47,987 nucleotides of DNA from Prevotella sp. UBA2444 (GTDB lineage Bacteria > Bacteroidota > Bacteroidia > Bacteroidales > Bacteroidaceae), in contig DDQK01000022.1 in NCBI GenBank assembly GCA_002342665.1, positions 1 through 47,987 of the forward strand. Reading direction: 5' to 3'. The notes beneath the pieces are model-generated. The model did not search any database, was not told where the DNA came from, and saw only the letters and a program-made list of their open reading frames with translations. Both the position numbers and the translations under genes were made by a program. Below are positions 1-8,700 of this stretch, piece after piece. Each line of letters begins with the position of its first letter. Position 1 is the first letter of the stretch.

Positions 1-955
1 AGAAGTAGTGCATCTCGCGATCGCGGGTGTTGAGCGTCTTGGTCATGTGCATGATCTGTGCGCGGAGTGGAGCCATACCGGCACCACCGCCCACCCAGAT
101 CATCTCCTTCTTCGAGTCGAAGTGCGGGTGGAAGTCGCCGTAAGGGCCTGACATGATGACCTTGTCGCCAGGCTTCAGTGAGAAAATATATGACGAAGCA
201 ATACCGGGATTGACATCCATGAAGCCACTGCGATCAGGCTTGAACGGCGGCGTAGCGATACGCACGGTGAGCATGAACACGTCACCCTCGGCCGGATAGT
301 TGGCCATCGAGTAGGCACGGATGGTGGGCTCGGGGTTCTTACACTTCAAGTCGAACATCTTGAACTTCTCCCAACTCGGCACATACTCCGGCGTGATGAG
401 GTCGCGGTCGTAGTCGTTGTAGTCGATGCAGTCGAACTGCGGAATCTTGATCTGGGCGTACGAGCCGGGCAGGAAGTCCATGTGTGCGCCAGCAGGCAGC
501 TGCACCTTGAACTCCTTGATGAAGGTAGCCACATTCTTGTTAGAGATGACGGTACACTCGTACTCCTTGACGCCAAGGATACTTTCGTCGACATGTATCT
601 TCAGGTCGCCCTTCACCTTGCACTGGCAGCCGAGGCGCCAGCCGGCCTTGATCTCCTTGCGCGAGAAGTGAGGCTTCTCGGAGTCGAGGATCTCCCCTCC
701 CCCTTCGAGCACCTGCACCTTGCACTGTCCGCACGAGGCCTTGCCACCGCAGGCAGAAGGCAGGAAGACACCGTTCTCATTGAGCGTCGACATGAGCGAG
801 GCCCCCTGAGGCACGTTGATGGTACGGTCGCCATTAATCTGAATATTCACATTGCCTGAAGGTGAGAGATACTTCTTGGCCACCAGCAGGACGATCACCA
901 CCAGGATGATCAACGAGAGGAAAACTCCTATACTATATAAAATAAACTGTGCCAT
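1..955 (-). CDS. nqrF: Na+-translocating NADH:quinone reductase subunit F (C-terminus outside window)
   Basis: NqrF is the NADH-oxidising entry subunit of the sodium-pumping NADH:ubiquinone oxidoreductase; it passes electrons from NADH through FAD to a 2Fe-2S cluster. The start is the ATG at 955 (MAQFILYSIG). One N-terminal membrane helix (about residues 5-27) is followed by a plant-type ferredoxin domain with cluster ligands Cys69, Cys75, Cys78 and Cys110. A ferredoxin-reductase domain follows, with the FAD-binding RAYSMANYP motif and an NAD-binding GGGAGMAP loop. About 318 residues are visible of the roughly 420 usual for the family, so the distal NAD-binding part lies off the left edge. 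It is the last gene of the nqrABCDEF order and starts 6 nt after nqrE ends. Identification is firm. Confidence 0.97.
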   Translation of the reverse strand, partial: MAQFILYSIGVFLSLIILVVIVLLVAKKYLSPSGNVNIQINGDRTINVPQGASLMSTLNENGVFLPSACGGKASCGQCKVQVLEGGGEILDSEKPHFSRKEIKAGWRLGCQCKVKGDLKIHVDESILGVKEYECTVISNKNVATFIKEFKVQLPAGAHMDFLPGSYAQIKIPQFDCIDYNDYDRDLITPEYVPSWEKFKMFDLKCKNPEPTIRAYSMANYPAEGDVFMLTVRIATPPFKPDRSGFMDVNPGIASSYIFSLKPGDKVIMSGPYGDFHPHFDSKKEMIWVGGGAGMAPLRAQIMHMTKTLNTRDREMHYF

Positions 956-961
956 ACCTTA

Positions 962-1588
962 TCAAATATTTAAGCCAGAGAAACACATCATGGCCATAGC
1001 CATCAGACCAACGGTGATAAACACGATGCCGAGGCCCTGCAAGGGCTTGGGGACGTCAGAGTACTGCATCTTCTCGCGGATGGCACCGAGGGCCACGATG
1101 GCCAGTGTCCAGCCCAGTCCGGAGCCGAAGCCGTAGACGATGGCATCCCACACGGAGGTAATGGCCTGTGAGTTTTCAGGATCCATCAGTATGCGCTGCT
1201 GCATGAAGAGCGAAGCACCCATGATGGCGCAGTTGACAGCAATCAGGGGCAGGAAGATGCCCAGGGCTGCATAGAGCGAGGGCGAGTAGCGCTCGACGGT
1301 CATCTCCACGAGCTGCACCATACCAGCAATCACGGCGATGAAGAGGATGAACGACAGGTAGCTCAGGTCAACCCCCTCAACGAGGCAGTTGGGACCAAGC
1401 ACCTTGGTCTGCAGCAGATAGTTCACGGGTACGGTGACGGTGAGCACGAAGGTCACTGCCAGTCCGAGGCCCAGCGAGGTCTTCACGGTCTTCGACACGG
1501 CAAGGTAGGAACACATGCCGAGGAAGAAGGCGAAAATCATATTGTCGACGAAAATCGACCTAAACAATAAACTTATAGCGTGTTCCAT
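962..1588 (-). CDS. nqrE: Na+-translocating NADH:quinone reductase subunit E
   Basis: This 208-residue integral membrane subunit has about six hydrophobic helices and no obvious soluble domain. In the Nqr complex NqrD and NqrE form an inverted-topology pair that holds a membrane iron centre between FAD/2Fe-2S and the FMN of NqrC. The start [24 protein letters not shown] and the internal [20 protein letters not shown] are family-typical. The ORF begins 3 nt after nqrD ends, which suggests translational coupling. RnfA/RnfE are homologous, but the six-gene nqr order with nqrA and nqrF settles the assignment. Confidence 0.97.
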   Translation of the reverse strand: MEHAISLLFRSIFVDNMIFAFFLGMCSYLAVSKTVKTSLGLGLAVTFVLTVTVPVNYLLQTKVLGPNCLVEGVDLSYLSFILFIAVIAGMVQLVEMTVERYSPSLYAALGIFLPLIAVNCAIMGASLFMQQRILMDPENSQAITSVWDAIVYGFGSGLGWTLAIVALGAIREKMQYSDVPKPLQGLGIVFITVGLMAMAMMCFSGLNI

Positions 1589-1591
1589 ATC

Positions 1592-2215
1592 TTACTTCTC
1601 CTTATAAAAATATGCACGATGTACCCAAATGACGCAGCCGACGAGGATAAGCGCCATAGCGGGCATCGTCATCATACCATTATTGACATAACCCAGATCG
1701 TAGCAGGCATCGGGGATGATCTGGAAGCCCAGCAGTGAGCCGCGTCCGAGCAGCTCGCGGACGGCACCCACGATGACCAGTATCATGGCGTAGCCAAGAC
1801 CGTTGCCCACACCGTCGAGGAACGAGGGCCAGGGCTTGTTCATCATGGCGAATGCCTCCAGACGGCCCATGAGGATACAGTTGGTAATGATCAGGCCGAC
1901 ATACACGGAGAGCTGTACGCTCACATCGTAGGCGAAAGCCTTTAGTATCTGCGACACGATGGTCACCAGCGCAGCCACGACCACCAGCTGCACCACGATA
2001 CGGATGCGGTTGGGAATGGTGTTGCGGATGACGGAGATGATGACGTTGGAGAACGCCGTAATCACCGTTACGGCGAGTCCCATCACGATGGCGGGCTTCA
2101 GCTGGGCTGTCACGGCGAGTGCCGAGCAGATGCCGAGCACCTGTCCGAGTATCGGATGGTCGACGTTTAGCGGGTTAGTGAAAACCTCTTTATTTTGTTT
2201 ACTCAGTAATGCCAT
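1592..2215 (-). CDS. nqrD: Na+-translocating NADH:quinone reductase subunit D
   Basis: A 207-residue polytopic membrane protein, homologous to NqrE and its inverted-topology partner. The N-terminus MALLSKQNKEVFTNPLNVDHPILGQVLGICSALA, the central GLIITNCILMGRLEAFAMMNKP and GVGNGLGYAMILVIVGAVRELLG are characteristic of NqrD. Length is normal for the family. It lies 3 nt downstream of nqrC in the operon, and the only access to the membrane iron site is through the NqrD/NqrE pair. Nothing odd was seen. Confidence 0.97.
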   Translation of the reverse strand: MALLSKQNKEVFTNPLNVDHPILGQVLGICSALAVTAQLKPAIVMGLAVTVITAFSNVIISVIRNTIPNRIRIVVQLVVVAALVTIVSQILKAFAYDVSVQLSVYVGLIITNCILMGRLEAFAMMNKPWPSFLDGVGNGLGYAMILVIVGAVRELLGRGSLLGFQIIPDACYDLGYVNNGMMTMPAMALILVGCVIWVHRAYFYKEK

Positions 2216-2218
2216 AGC

Positions 2219-2911
2219 TTAATCCTCCTCTGATTTTGGTTCTACGTTGGCTTCCTTCGCGCTGCTGCCTTGCTTCATGATGTCCTCGAAGAGGGCGAAA
2301 GCGTTGGCACAGGCATCCTTCAGGCAGTCCTTGATCATGGCGTCGACACCAACGGAAGTCAATGTAGCGCCAGTCACGACATCTACCTGAGTCTCGGGGT
2401 CTTCCACCTTCTTCACCACCGACAGGACGACATCGTAGTTGTCGTCATAGATACGCTTGCCGATGAACTTCTCCTGCCATGCCTGCGAGTCCTTGATCTC
2501 GGCACCCAGGCCTGCAGTCTCACTCTCGTGGTTGAAGTAGGCACCAAAGACCTTGGGCTGCTTCTGGTCGTGCAGGGCAATATAGCCGCTGATGCCACCC
2601 CAGAGTCCCATGCCCTTGAGCTGGACGACGAGCACGTTCTGACCGTCGATGTTGCACATATAGTACTTGCGACCGTCCTTGTCGGCCTCAGCCTTCACCA
2701 CCTCGGCATACTTGGCCTCGGCAGCTGCACCGTCGAGGTCGCGGATGTTGAGCGAGTAAAGGATCTGCTTCTTCACGTCGAGGGCCACGTTGGCATCCTG
2801 CATGGGCTTGAGCGCCTGGTAGACAAATGCCAGCAGGAAGGCCACAATAACTACGAGAACGGCACTATATATAATAATGTACGCGTTCGAGTTTGTATTC
2901 AGTTTACTCAT
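2219..2911 (-). CDS. nqrC: Na+-translocating NADH:quinone reductase subunit C (flavoprotein)
   Basis: NqrC carries a covalently bound FMN facing the outside of the cytoplasmic membrane. The 230-residue protein has one N-terminal helix (about residues 11-33) and an FMN-binding domain. The flavinylation motif reads D-V-V-T-G-A-T, with Thr183 as the predicted acceptor; in this family the FMN is attached by the flavin transferase ApbE, which is not in this window. The start codon overlaps the end of nqrB by 4 nt (ATG at 2911, nqrB stop at 2908-2910). A Glu/Lys-rich tail ends the protein. Confidence 0.96.
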   Translation of the reverse strand: MSKLNTNSNAYIIIYSAVLVVIVAFLLAFVYQALKPMQDANVALDVKKQILYSLNIRDLDGAAAEAKYAEVVKAEADKDGRKYYMCNIDGQNVLVVQLKGMGLWGGISGYIALHDQKQPKVFGAYFNHESETAGLGAEIKDSQAWQEKFIGKRIYDDNYDVVLSVVKKVEDPETQVDVVTGATLTSVGVDAMIKDCLKDACANAFALFEDIMKQGSSAKEANVEPKSEED

Positions 2912-4065
2912 TTTGTACCTCCTCTCTTCAAACGCTTGTTAATATTGTGCTCCACCACAAAGTGGTCGATGGTGGGAGCAATCATGTTGCCGAAGAAGAT
3001 GGCGAGCATCATACCCTCGGGATAGCCGGCATTCATCACACGGATGATGATGGCCATCGCACCGATGATGAAGCCATAGATGTATTGTCCTGTATGCGTG
3101 CGGCACGATGTCACAGGGTCGGTGGCCATGAACACGGCACCGAAGGCAAAACCACCCATCACCAGGTGTTCGCGAGCTGACAGCGGCGACAGATTGCCCT
3201 GGAAGATGAAAGCCATCAGAGCACCGCCACAGAAGACGAACAGCATGGTGCGCCACGAGGCGATGCCCGTCACGAGCAAGATGCAGGCACCGATGGCGAT
3301 AGCGAAAATGCTGGTCTCACCGATGGAGCCAGGAATCAGACCGATAGCCATGTCCAGCACCGAGAGGTCGGGCGTCATGCCCTGTGCCACCTGTCCTAAC
3401 GGCGTAGCGGCAGTAAAGCCGTCAGGCAGCGTGTTACCCAGTCCGAAGATGGAGTCCTGAGCCACCCACACCTGATCGCCCGTCATCTTCGACGGATAGG
3501 CGAAGAAGAGGAACATACGTGCGGCGATGGCGGGATTGAAGATGTTCATGCCCGTACCGCCGAAGATCTCCTTGCAGAAGATGACGCTGAAGGCGCAGGC
3601 CAGGGCGAGCATCCACAGCGGGCAGCCGATGGGGATGATGAGCGGGATGATGATACCCGAGACGAGATAACCCTCCTGGATCTCCTCACCCTTCCACTGG
3701 GCCCAGGCGAACTCAATGCCCAGACCAACAATATAGCTGACGAGAATCTTCGGCAGCACGGCCAGGAAGCCGTAGCAGAAAATCTCGAAGAAGCCAGCAC
3801 TCTCGAGGGTGCCTGCTGCCAGATAGTTTTGGTAGCCGACATTGTACATACCGAACAGCATGGCCGGCATCAGGGCGATGACCACCATACTCATGATGCG
3901 CTTCGAGTCGATGGCGTCGTGGATGTTGACACCCGTACGGGCCGTATCATTGGGCACGTAGAGGAAGGTCTCAAATCCGTCGAACACGCTGCGGAAGGCA
4001 TGAAGTTTGCCGTCCTCTTCGAAGTTCGGTTTGATTTTGTTGAGATAATTTCTTAAAAAACTCAT
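2908..4065 (-). CDS. nqrB: Na+-translocating NADH:quinone reductase subunit B (flavoprotein)
   Basis: NqrB is the main membrane subunit, carrying covalent FMN and riboflavin and contributing to the sodium channel and quinone site. The 385-residue ORF starts MSFLRNYLNKIKPNF and has about ten hydrophobic helices. The probable flavinylation segment is D-G-F-T-A-A-T-P-L with Thr221 as acceptor. The Gly that normally precedes the Ala-Thr pair in this motif is Ala here, a conservative change that may be common in this lineage. A 158-bp gap containing a repeat array separates it from nqrA upstream, while the downstream genes are packed without gaps. Confidence 0.96.
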   Translation of the reverse strand: MSFLRNYLNKIKPNFEEDGKLHAFRSVFDGFETFLYVPNDTARTGVNIHDAIDSKRIMSMVVIALMPAMLFGMYNVGYQNYLAAGTLESAGFFEIFCYGFLAVLPKILVSYIVGLGIEFAWAQWKGEEIQEGYLVSGIIIPLIIPIGCPLWMLALACAFSVIFCKEIFGGTGMNIFNPAIAARMFLFFAYPSKMTGDQVWVAQDSIFGLGNTLPDGFTAATPLGQVAQGMTPDLSVLDMAIGLIPGSIGETSIFAIAIGACILLVTGIASWRTMLFVFCGGALMAFIFQGNLSPLSAREHLVMGGFAFGAVFMATDPVTSCRTHTGQYIYGFIIGAMAIIIRVMNAGYPEGMMLAIFFGNMIAPTIDHFVVEHNINKRLKRGGTK

Positions 4066-4084
4066 AGTCGTTTACATGCTTGTT

Positions 4085-4215
4085 TAGTAGCCGAAAATGG
4101 GCCTTGGGGTTTGCTCCGGGGAAAGTCGGGGTTTGCTCCGGGGAAAGTCGAGGTTTGCTCCGGGGAAAGTCCGGGTTTGCTCAGAGCAGAGTTTCGCGCC
4201 CATTTGAAGCTACTA
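4085..4215. repeat. 22-bp tandem repeat array inside an 18-bp imperfect inverted repeat, between nqrA and nqrB
   Basis: Four units start at 4108, 4130, 4152 and 4174, an exact 22-bp period. Units 1-3 share the core GGTTTGCTCCGGGGAAAGTC; unit 4 is degenerate after GGTTTGCTC. The array is enclosed by left arm TAGTAGCCGAAAATGGGC (4085-4102) and right arm GCCCATTTGAAGCTACTA (4198-4215). These arms are inverted repeats matching at 15 of 18 positions. The element fills nearly the whole nqrA-nqrB gap and would be transcribed in the nqr mRNA as a long hairpin. Function is unknown; mRNA processing, a transcription brake, or a miniature repeat element are possibilities. Confidence 0.85.
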
Positions 4216-4223
4216 TTTGTTTG

Positions 4224-5588
4224 TTAACTATTTTCCTTTCGCAAGATGTTGAGCCCCTCACGAACGATACGCTGCAGCTCCAGTTTCGAGGAGTCGACAA
4301 ACTCAGCCAGGGCGAAGTCCTCAGGAGAGACCTCATAGATGCCAAGTGCCTCCTGACGGTCGATGTCGCCGGCTATGATAGCCTTGATGAGGTACTCGCC
4401 GTAGATGTCCATCGGCAGCACCTTGTCGTACTCGCCGCTCATGATCATGTGGCGCTCGCCACCCTTGATACGGGCATCCAGCGCATACTGCTTCTTGCCC
4501 AGGAGCCACGAGAAATAGCTGCGGCTGACAGAGAACTGCGAGAAGCGCGGCAAAATCCAACCCAACATCTCGTCGGCATCGCTGCCTTCGGGGATGACGG
4601 TAATCTCAGAAGTATGGGCACCCAGGAAACCGTCTTTCGTCGTCGGCTTGCCCGTGAGCACATTGCCGTTAATGATACGGACGGCGTGAGAGGCGTCGTA
4701 GCTGTTGGAGAGCAGCGTGGAGAGTTCCTCGCCCACGAGCATGTCCACGTAAGCCGGACTTTTCACCTCAGAGCCGCAAAGGGCTACCGTGCGGCGCAGG
4801 TCTACGCGGCCCTTGTTGAACAGACGACCGATGAAGAGCACCACCGTGGGGTCGCCGATAGTCCACACCACTTCGCCCTTGTTGACGGGATCGAGATGGT
4901 TCACCTGTACACCGACATTGCCTGCAGGGCACTTGCCGTCGAAGATGGTAAGCTCTGCCACATTGTCGGCACCTAACTGTCGGATGGCCGTCTGGAAGTC
5001 AGGCTGGATACCAAGTCCCACATGAGTCTTGGCAATCTTCGAGAGGGCCTTGAGGCCAGTCACGAAGTCCTCTTCCTGCCCCTTCACCTCAAACTGGAAA
5101 TCAGCAGCCAAGGGCTTGTCGCGCAGGGCGGAAACAAAAATCGCCTTAGGCATCACCGACGGATTAGTCGATACAGCATAAGGCAACTGATTGATGTAGC
5201 CGAAGATTCCCGCCTCCAGCAAAGCATTGATAACTTGCTCGCCCGTAAGGGTACCAGGATCACGCTTGCCGAAGTCCACAAACTCCTGCTGCGCGTCAGC
5301 ATCCACCCTGATGCAGAGCACTTTACGACGCTCACCACGCACCACCTCGCGGACAATACCGCTGACGGGCGAGGCGAACTTAATCTCGGGATACTGCTTG
5401 TTGACAAACAATGCATCCCCGGCCTTGACCTTGTCGCCTTCGTGAACGACCACCTTCGGAGTGACCCCTTCGAAATCGTCGGGCACAAGTGCAAACTTGC
5501 CGTTCGACTTCAACTGGATCTTCGTCTCCTCAGCACGTCCCTGAAGGTTGATGTCCAAGCCTTTGCGTAACTTAATTACATTTGGCAT
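4224..5588 (-). CDS. nqrA: Na+-translocating NADH:quinone reductase subunit A
   Basis: NqrA is the cytoplasmic, membrane-associated subunit implicated in quinone binding, and is usually the first gene of nqr operons, as here. The 454-residue ORF begins MPNVIKLRKGLDINLQGRAE, the lipoyl/barrel-sandwich-like start typical of NqrA, and ends in an SLBB-like/helical region (FALAEFVDSSKLELQRIVREGLNILRKE). Length is normal. The ATG at 5588 is the first in frame. A Bacteroidetes -7 element lies 41 nt upstream on the minus strand (5629-5636), so the operon probably starts there. Confidence 0.96.
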   Translation of the reverse strand: MPNVIKLRKGLDINLQGRAEETKIQLKSNGKFALVPDDFEGVTPKVVVHEGDKVKAGDALFVNKQYPEIKFASPVSGIVREVVRGERRKVLCIRVDADAQQEFVDFGKRDPGTLTGEQVINALLEAGIFGYINQLPYAVSTNPSVMPKAIFVSALRDKPLAADFQFEVKGQEEDFVTGLKALSKIAKTHVGLGIQPDFQTAIRQLGADNVAELTIFDGKCPAGNVGVQVNHLDPVNKGEVVWTIGDPTVVLFIGRLFNKGRVDLRRTVALCGSEVKSPAYVDMLVGEELSTLLSNSYDASHAVRIINGNVLTGKPTTKDGFLGAHTSEITVIPEGSDADEMLGWILPRFSQFSVSRSYFSWLLGKKQYALDARIKGGERHMIMSGEYDKVLPMDIYGEYLIKAIIAGDIDRQEALGIYEVSPEDFALAEFVDSSKLELQRIVREGLNILRKENS

Positions 5589-5628
5589 TTTTATAATGTT
5601 TGATAGAATAGTTGTACCAAAGCGAGTG

Positions 5629-5636
5629 CAAAATTA
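5629..5636 (-). promoter_or_regulatory. -7 promoter element for the nqr operon
   Basis: Read on the minus strand this is TAATTTTG, a match to the Bacteroidetes -7 consensus TAnnTTTG, followed by GCACTCG. No convincing TTTG -33 box is seen at the expected distance, only an AT-rich stretch. It is the only such match upstream of nqrA. Confidence 0.55.
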
Positions 5637-5700
5637 ATAAAAATATGACTAAACGGCGTAAATAATCGCCGAAAAATGCAATAATAACAACTTTTTGTCG

Positions 5701-5708
5701 TAATTTTG
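5701..5708 (+). promoter_or_regulatory. -7 promoter element for tamB
   Basis: TAATTTTG followed by CAGAG fits the Bacteroidetes -7 consensus and lies 61 nt before the tamB start. The -33 region is AT-rich without a clear TTTG. It is divergent from the nqr promoter about 70 bp away. Confidence 0.5.
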
Positions 5709-5769
5709 CAGAGAAATCGGGCGTTGCCCAAATGATTGCTATCTTGAACTGACAGAAACGAGCATAATA

Positions 5770-8700
5770 GTGAAACTGATCAAACACCTCATCAACGGAA
5801 CAGTATGGAGCCTCCTGGCTCTGTATCTACTGCTATTGATAGCCTCACGCCTGCCCGTGTGTCAGGAGTTCGCCGGCAGCAAGATAGCCAGCGTTCTCAG
5901 CAAGCAACTAGGCACAGAGGTGAGTGTTGGCCGCATCGACATAGGACTGCTGAACCGACTGATACTCGACGACGTTTGCATCAAAGACCAACAGCAGCAG
6001 GAGATGCTGCGCATAACGCGCCTGACAGCCCGCGTGGGATTGAGAGCCCTCGCCAAAGGCAAGATATATATCGCCAGTGCGCAGCTGTTCGGAGCGCAAG
6101 CAAACCTTTACCAAAAATCAGGACAAGACAAACCCAACTACCAGTTCGTCATTGACTCGCTGGCCTCCAAGGACACCACGAGCCATACCCCTCTCAACCT
6201 GCGTATCAACTCGCTCATTATACGCCATTCGGGCATTCGCTATGACAAACTTTCAGAACCGGAAACGCCAGGGCTGCTGAACCCCAACCACCTCAACGTG
6301 AACGAGATCAGCGCACACCTCATACTACGCACCCTCACCGACGACTCCCTCGACCTGAACATCAAACGGCTCGGACTGCAGGAACAGTCTGGACTGACCA
6401 TCAACAGACTCAGTATGAAGTTGAAAGCCGACAAGCATGCGGCCTCGCTTAGAGGACTGCTGCTGGAGATGCCCAGTACGACACTGAAAATCGACTCTGC
6501 CGACGCCACCTACCAATGGACGGAGAAAGGGCTCGAAAAACAGTCGCTGACCTATAGTGGCATTATTAGCGAGACATCCATAACACCCTCTGACCTAAGA
6601 TGTTTCCATCAGCCGTTAAAGAATTTACAGAGACCCGTTAAACTATCCACAAGCATCAGCGGAACTTGGGAGCACCTCGATGTGCCACAACTAAACATAT
6701 ACACCGACGCAGGCGACATCAGGCTCAAGGCCAACGGCTACATCGACGGCCTCAGCGCCCCCACCCCACAATGGCGACTGAATACCAACCAACTGGAACT
6801 GGCCGACAACATCATCGACTTCCTGCAGAAGAGCATCGGACTGCCGCCAATGGTAAAGAACCTCGGCAATCTGCAGCTGAGCGGCACTTTTGGCGGCGAG
6901 CATAACGGCAACATCAGCGCCAACGCTGTCATCAAGACGAGCATCGGACAAGTAACCACCAACTTTACGATGACACGTGACCGGCAGTTTAATGGAAGCC
7001 TGAGGACTACAGAACTCAACCTGCAGCGACTCACGGACGACGCCCAATTAGGCACACTCAGTGCCGACCTGAAAGCCAGCGGAGCCATGCCTCAAGGACA
7101 GAAGCCCAGCATCAGACTGGAAGGAGCGGTAACACAAATAGACTACAACAACTATCCTTTCAGGAACATCACCATCAACGGTTCCTACGCAAATGGCAGC
7201 ATTGCAGGACTCCTGCAGATTGCCGACCCCAACGTCGATGCAGAACTGAACGGAGAAGTCGCGCTGGTTCAGAACAAAGTAAATAGCATCAACATCGACG
7301 GCGACGTGAGACGCCTGTCACCACAAGCCCTCAATCTCACGAACCGTTGGGACGACGCCGTCTTCTCCGGCAAAATCAACGCTAACTTCAAGGCACGTAC
7401 GCTAAAGGATGCCGAAGGCCAGATACGCATCAGCCAGCTATCAATGAAAAAAAGCGACACAAGCATCTATCAGTTAGATCAACTGCTGGTGATGGCCGAC
7501 CACACAGACAACGGGCAGCACCTGACGCTGGTGAGCGACTTTGCCAAGATAGACCTCAAAGGCGATTTCGAATACGAAACACTCCCCCGCAGCATCGCCA
7601 ACATCGTGGGGGCGAAACTGCCCGAACTACCCGGACTTCCCCCGTTGACCAACAATGCCAACAATAACTTTTCACTCCGCATGCAGGTCTATAAAAGCGA
7701 CTGGCTGCAGCGACTGCTGGGCGTGGACCTCGACATCGTCCAGACAGCCATCATCAATGCCAGGGTGAACGACAAGAACCGAACCATGATTCTCGAAGGA
7801 GACCTGCCACGGCTGGCATATAACGGCGCTACCTACACCAACGGAAAAATAGAAATACACGCGCTGACACCGATGGACACCCTGAGGTGTAACGTCAGCG
7901 CCAGCAGGATATCGGAGAACGAACATTTGAACATCAGCCTCAGCGCCCAAGCTATCGACAACAACCTAAAGACCTCACTGAACTGGAACGACGGTCAAGG
8001 CACCAACCACATGAGCGGCGAACTGAATACCATCACCCGACTATACACCAACCTGGCACAAAAGCCAGAGGCACACGTCAGGATACAACCATCCCACATC
8101 ATCCTCAACGATACCATCTGGAACGTAGAGCCATCAGACATACTCTACTCGGAGAACAACCTGCTGGTGGACCATTTCAACATACACCACGACAAGCAGC
8201 ACATCACCATCGACGGCAAGGCCAGCAAGCACCCATACGACTCTCTGACCATAGACCTGAACGAGGTAGAGGTGGCCTATATCCTCGACCTGGTGAATTT
8301 CCACACCGTAGAATTCAGCGGGAAAGCCACAGGCAAGGCCATTGCCCGCTCGCTCTTCAACAACTTCGAAGCCCACACCGACCTGCAAGTGGGCAATTTC
8401 AAGTTCGAGAAAGGACGCATGGGCACACTTCACGCTCACGCCGAGTGGAACAGGGAACAGGAACAGATTGACATCAAGGCCATCGCCGACGACGGACCTG
8501 ACGCCATCACCCACATCAACGGATACGTATCGCCCACCCACAACACCATCAACCTGGCTTTCGGCGCACGAGGCACCTACGTAGACTTCATGCACAACTT
8601 CACCAATAGTTTCCTGAGCTACATCACGGGACACGCAGAAGGCGACCTCCGACTGGCAGGAACACTCGACAACATCAATCTGACCGGAAAACTGGAGGTA

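Noticed and set aside
2908..4065. Possible loss of the NqrB flavinylation site (Gly to Ala before Ala-Thr).
   Set aside because: The acceptor Thr221, the Asp and the surrounding residues are kept; the change is conservative and may be normal for the lineage.
4085..4215. CRISPR array at the 22-bp repeats (also considered at 36808-36873).
   Set aside because: The repeats abut each other without unique spacers, and no cas gene is present.
1..5588. Rnf complex instead of Nqr.
   Set aside because: The gene order nqrA-F, with an NqrA start and an NqrF ferredoxin-reductase, is specific to Nqr; Rnf genes such as rnfB and rnfC are absent.
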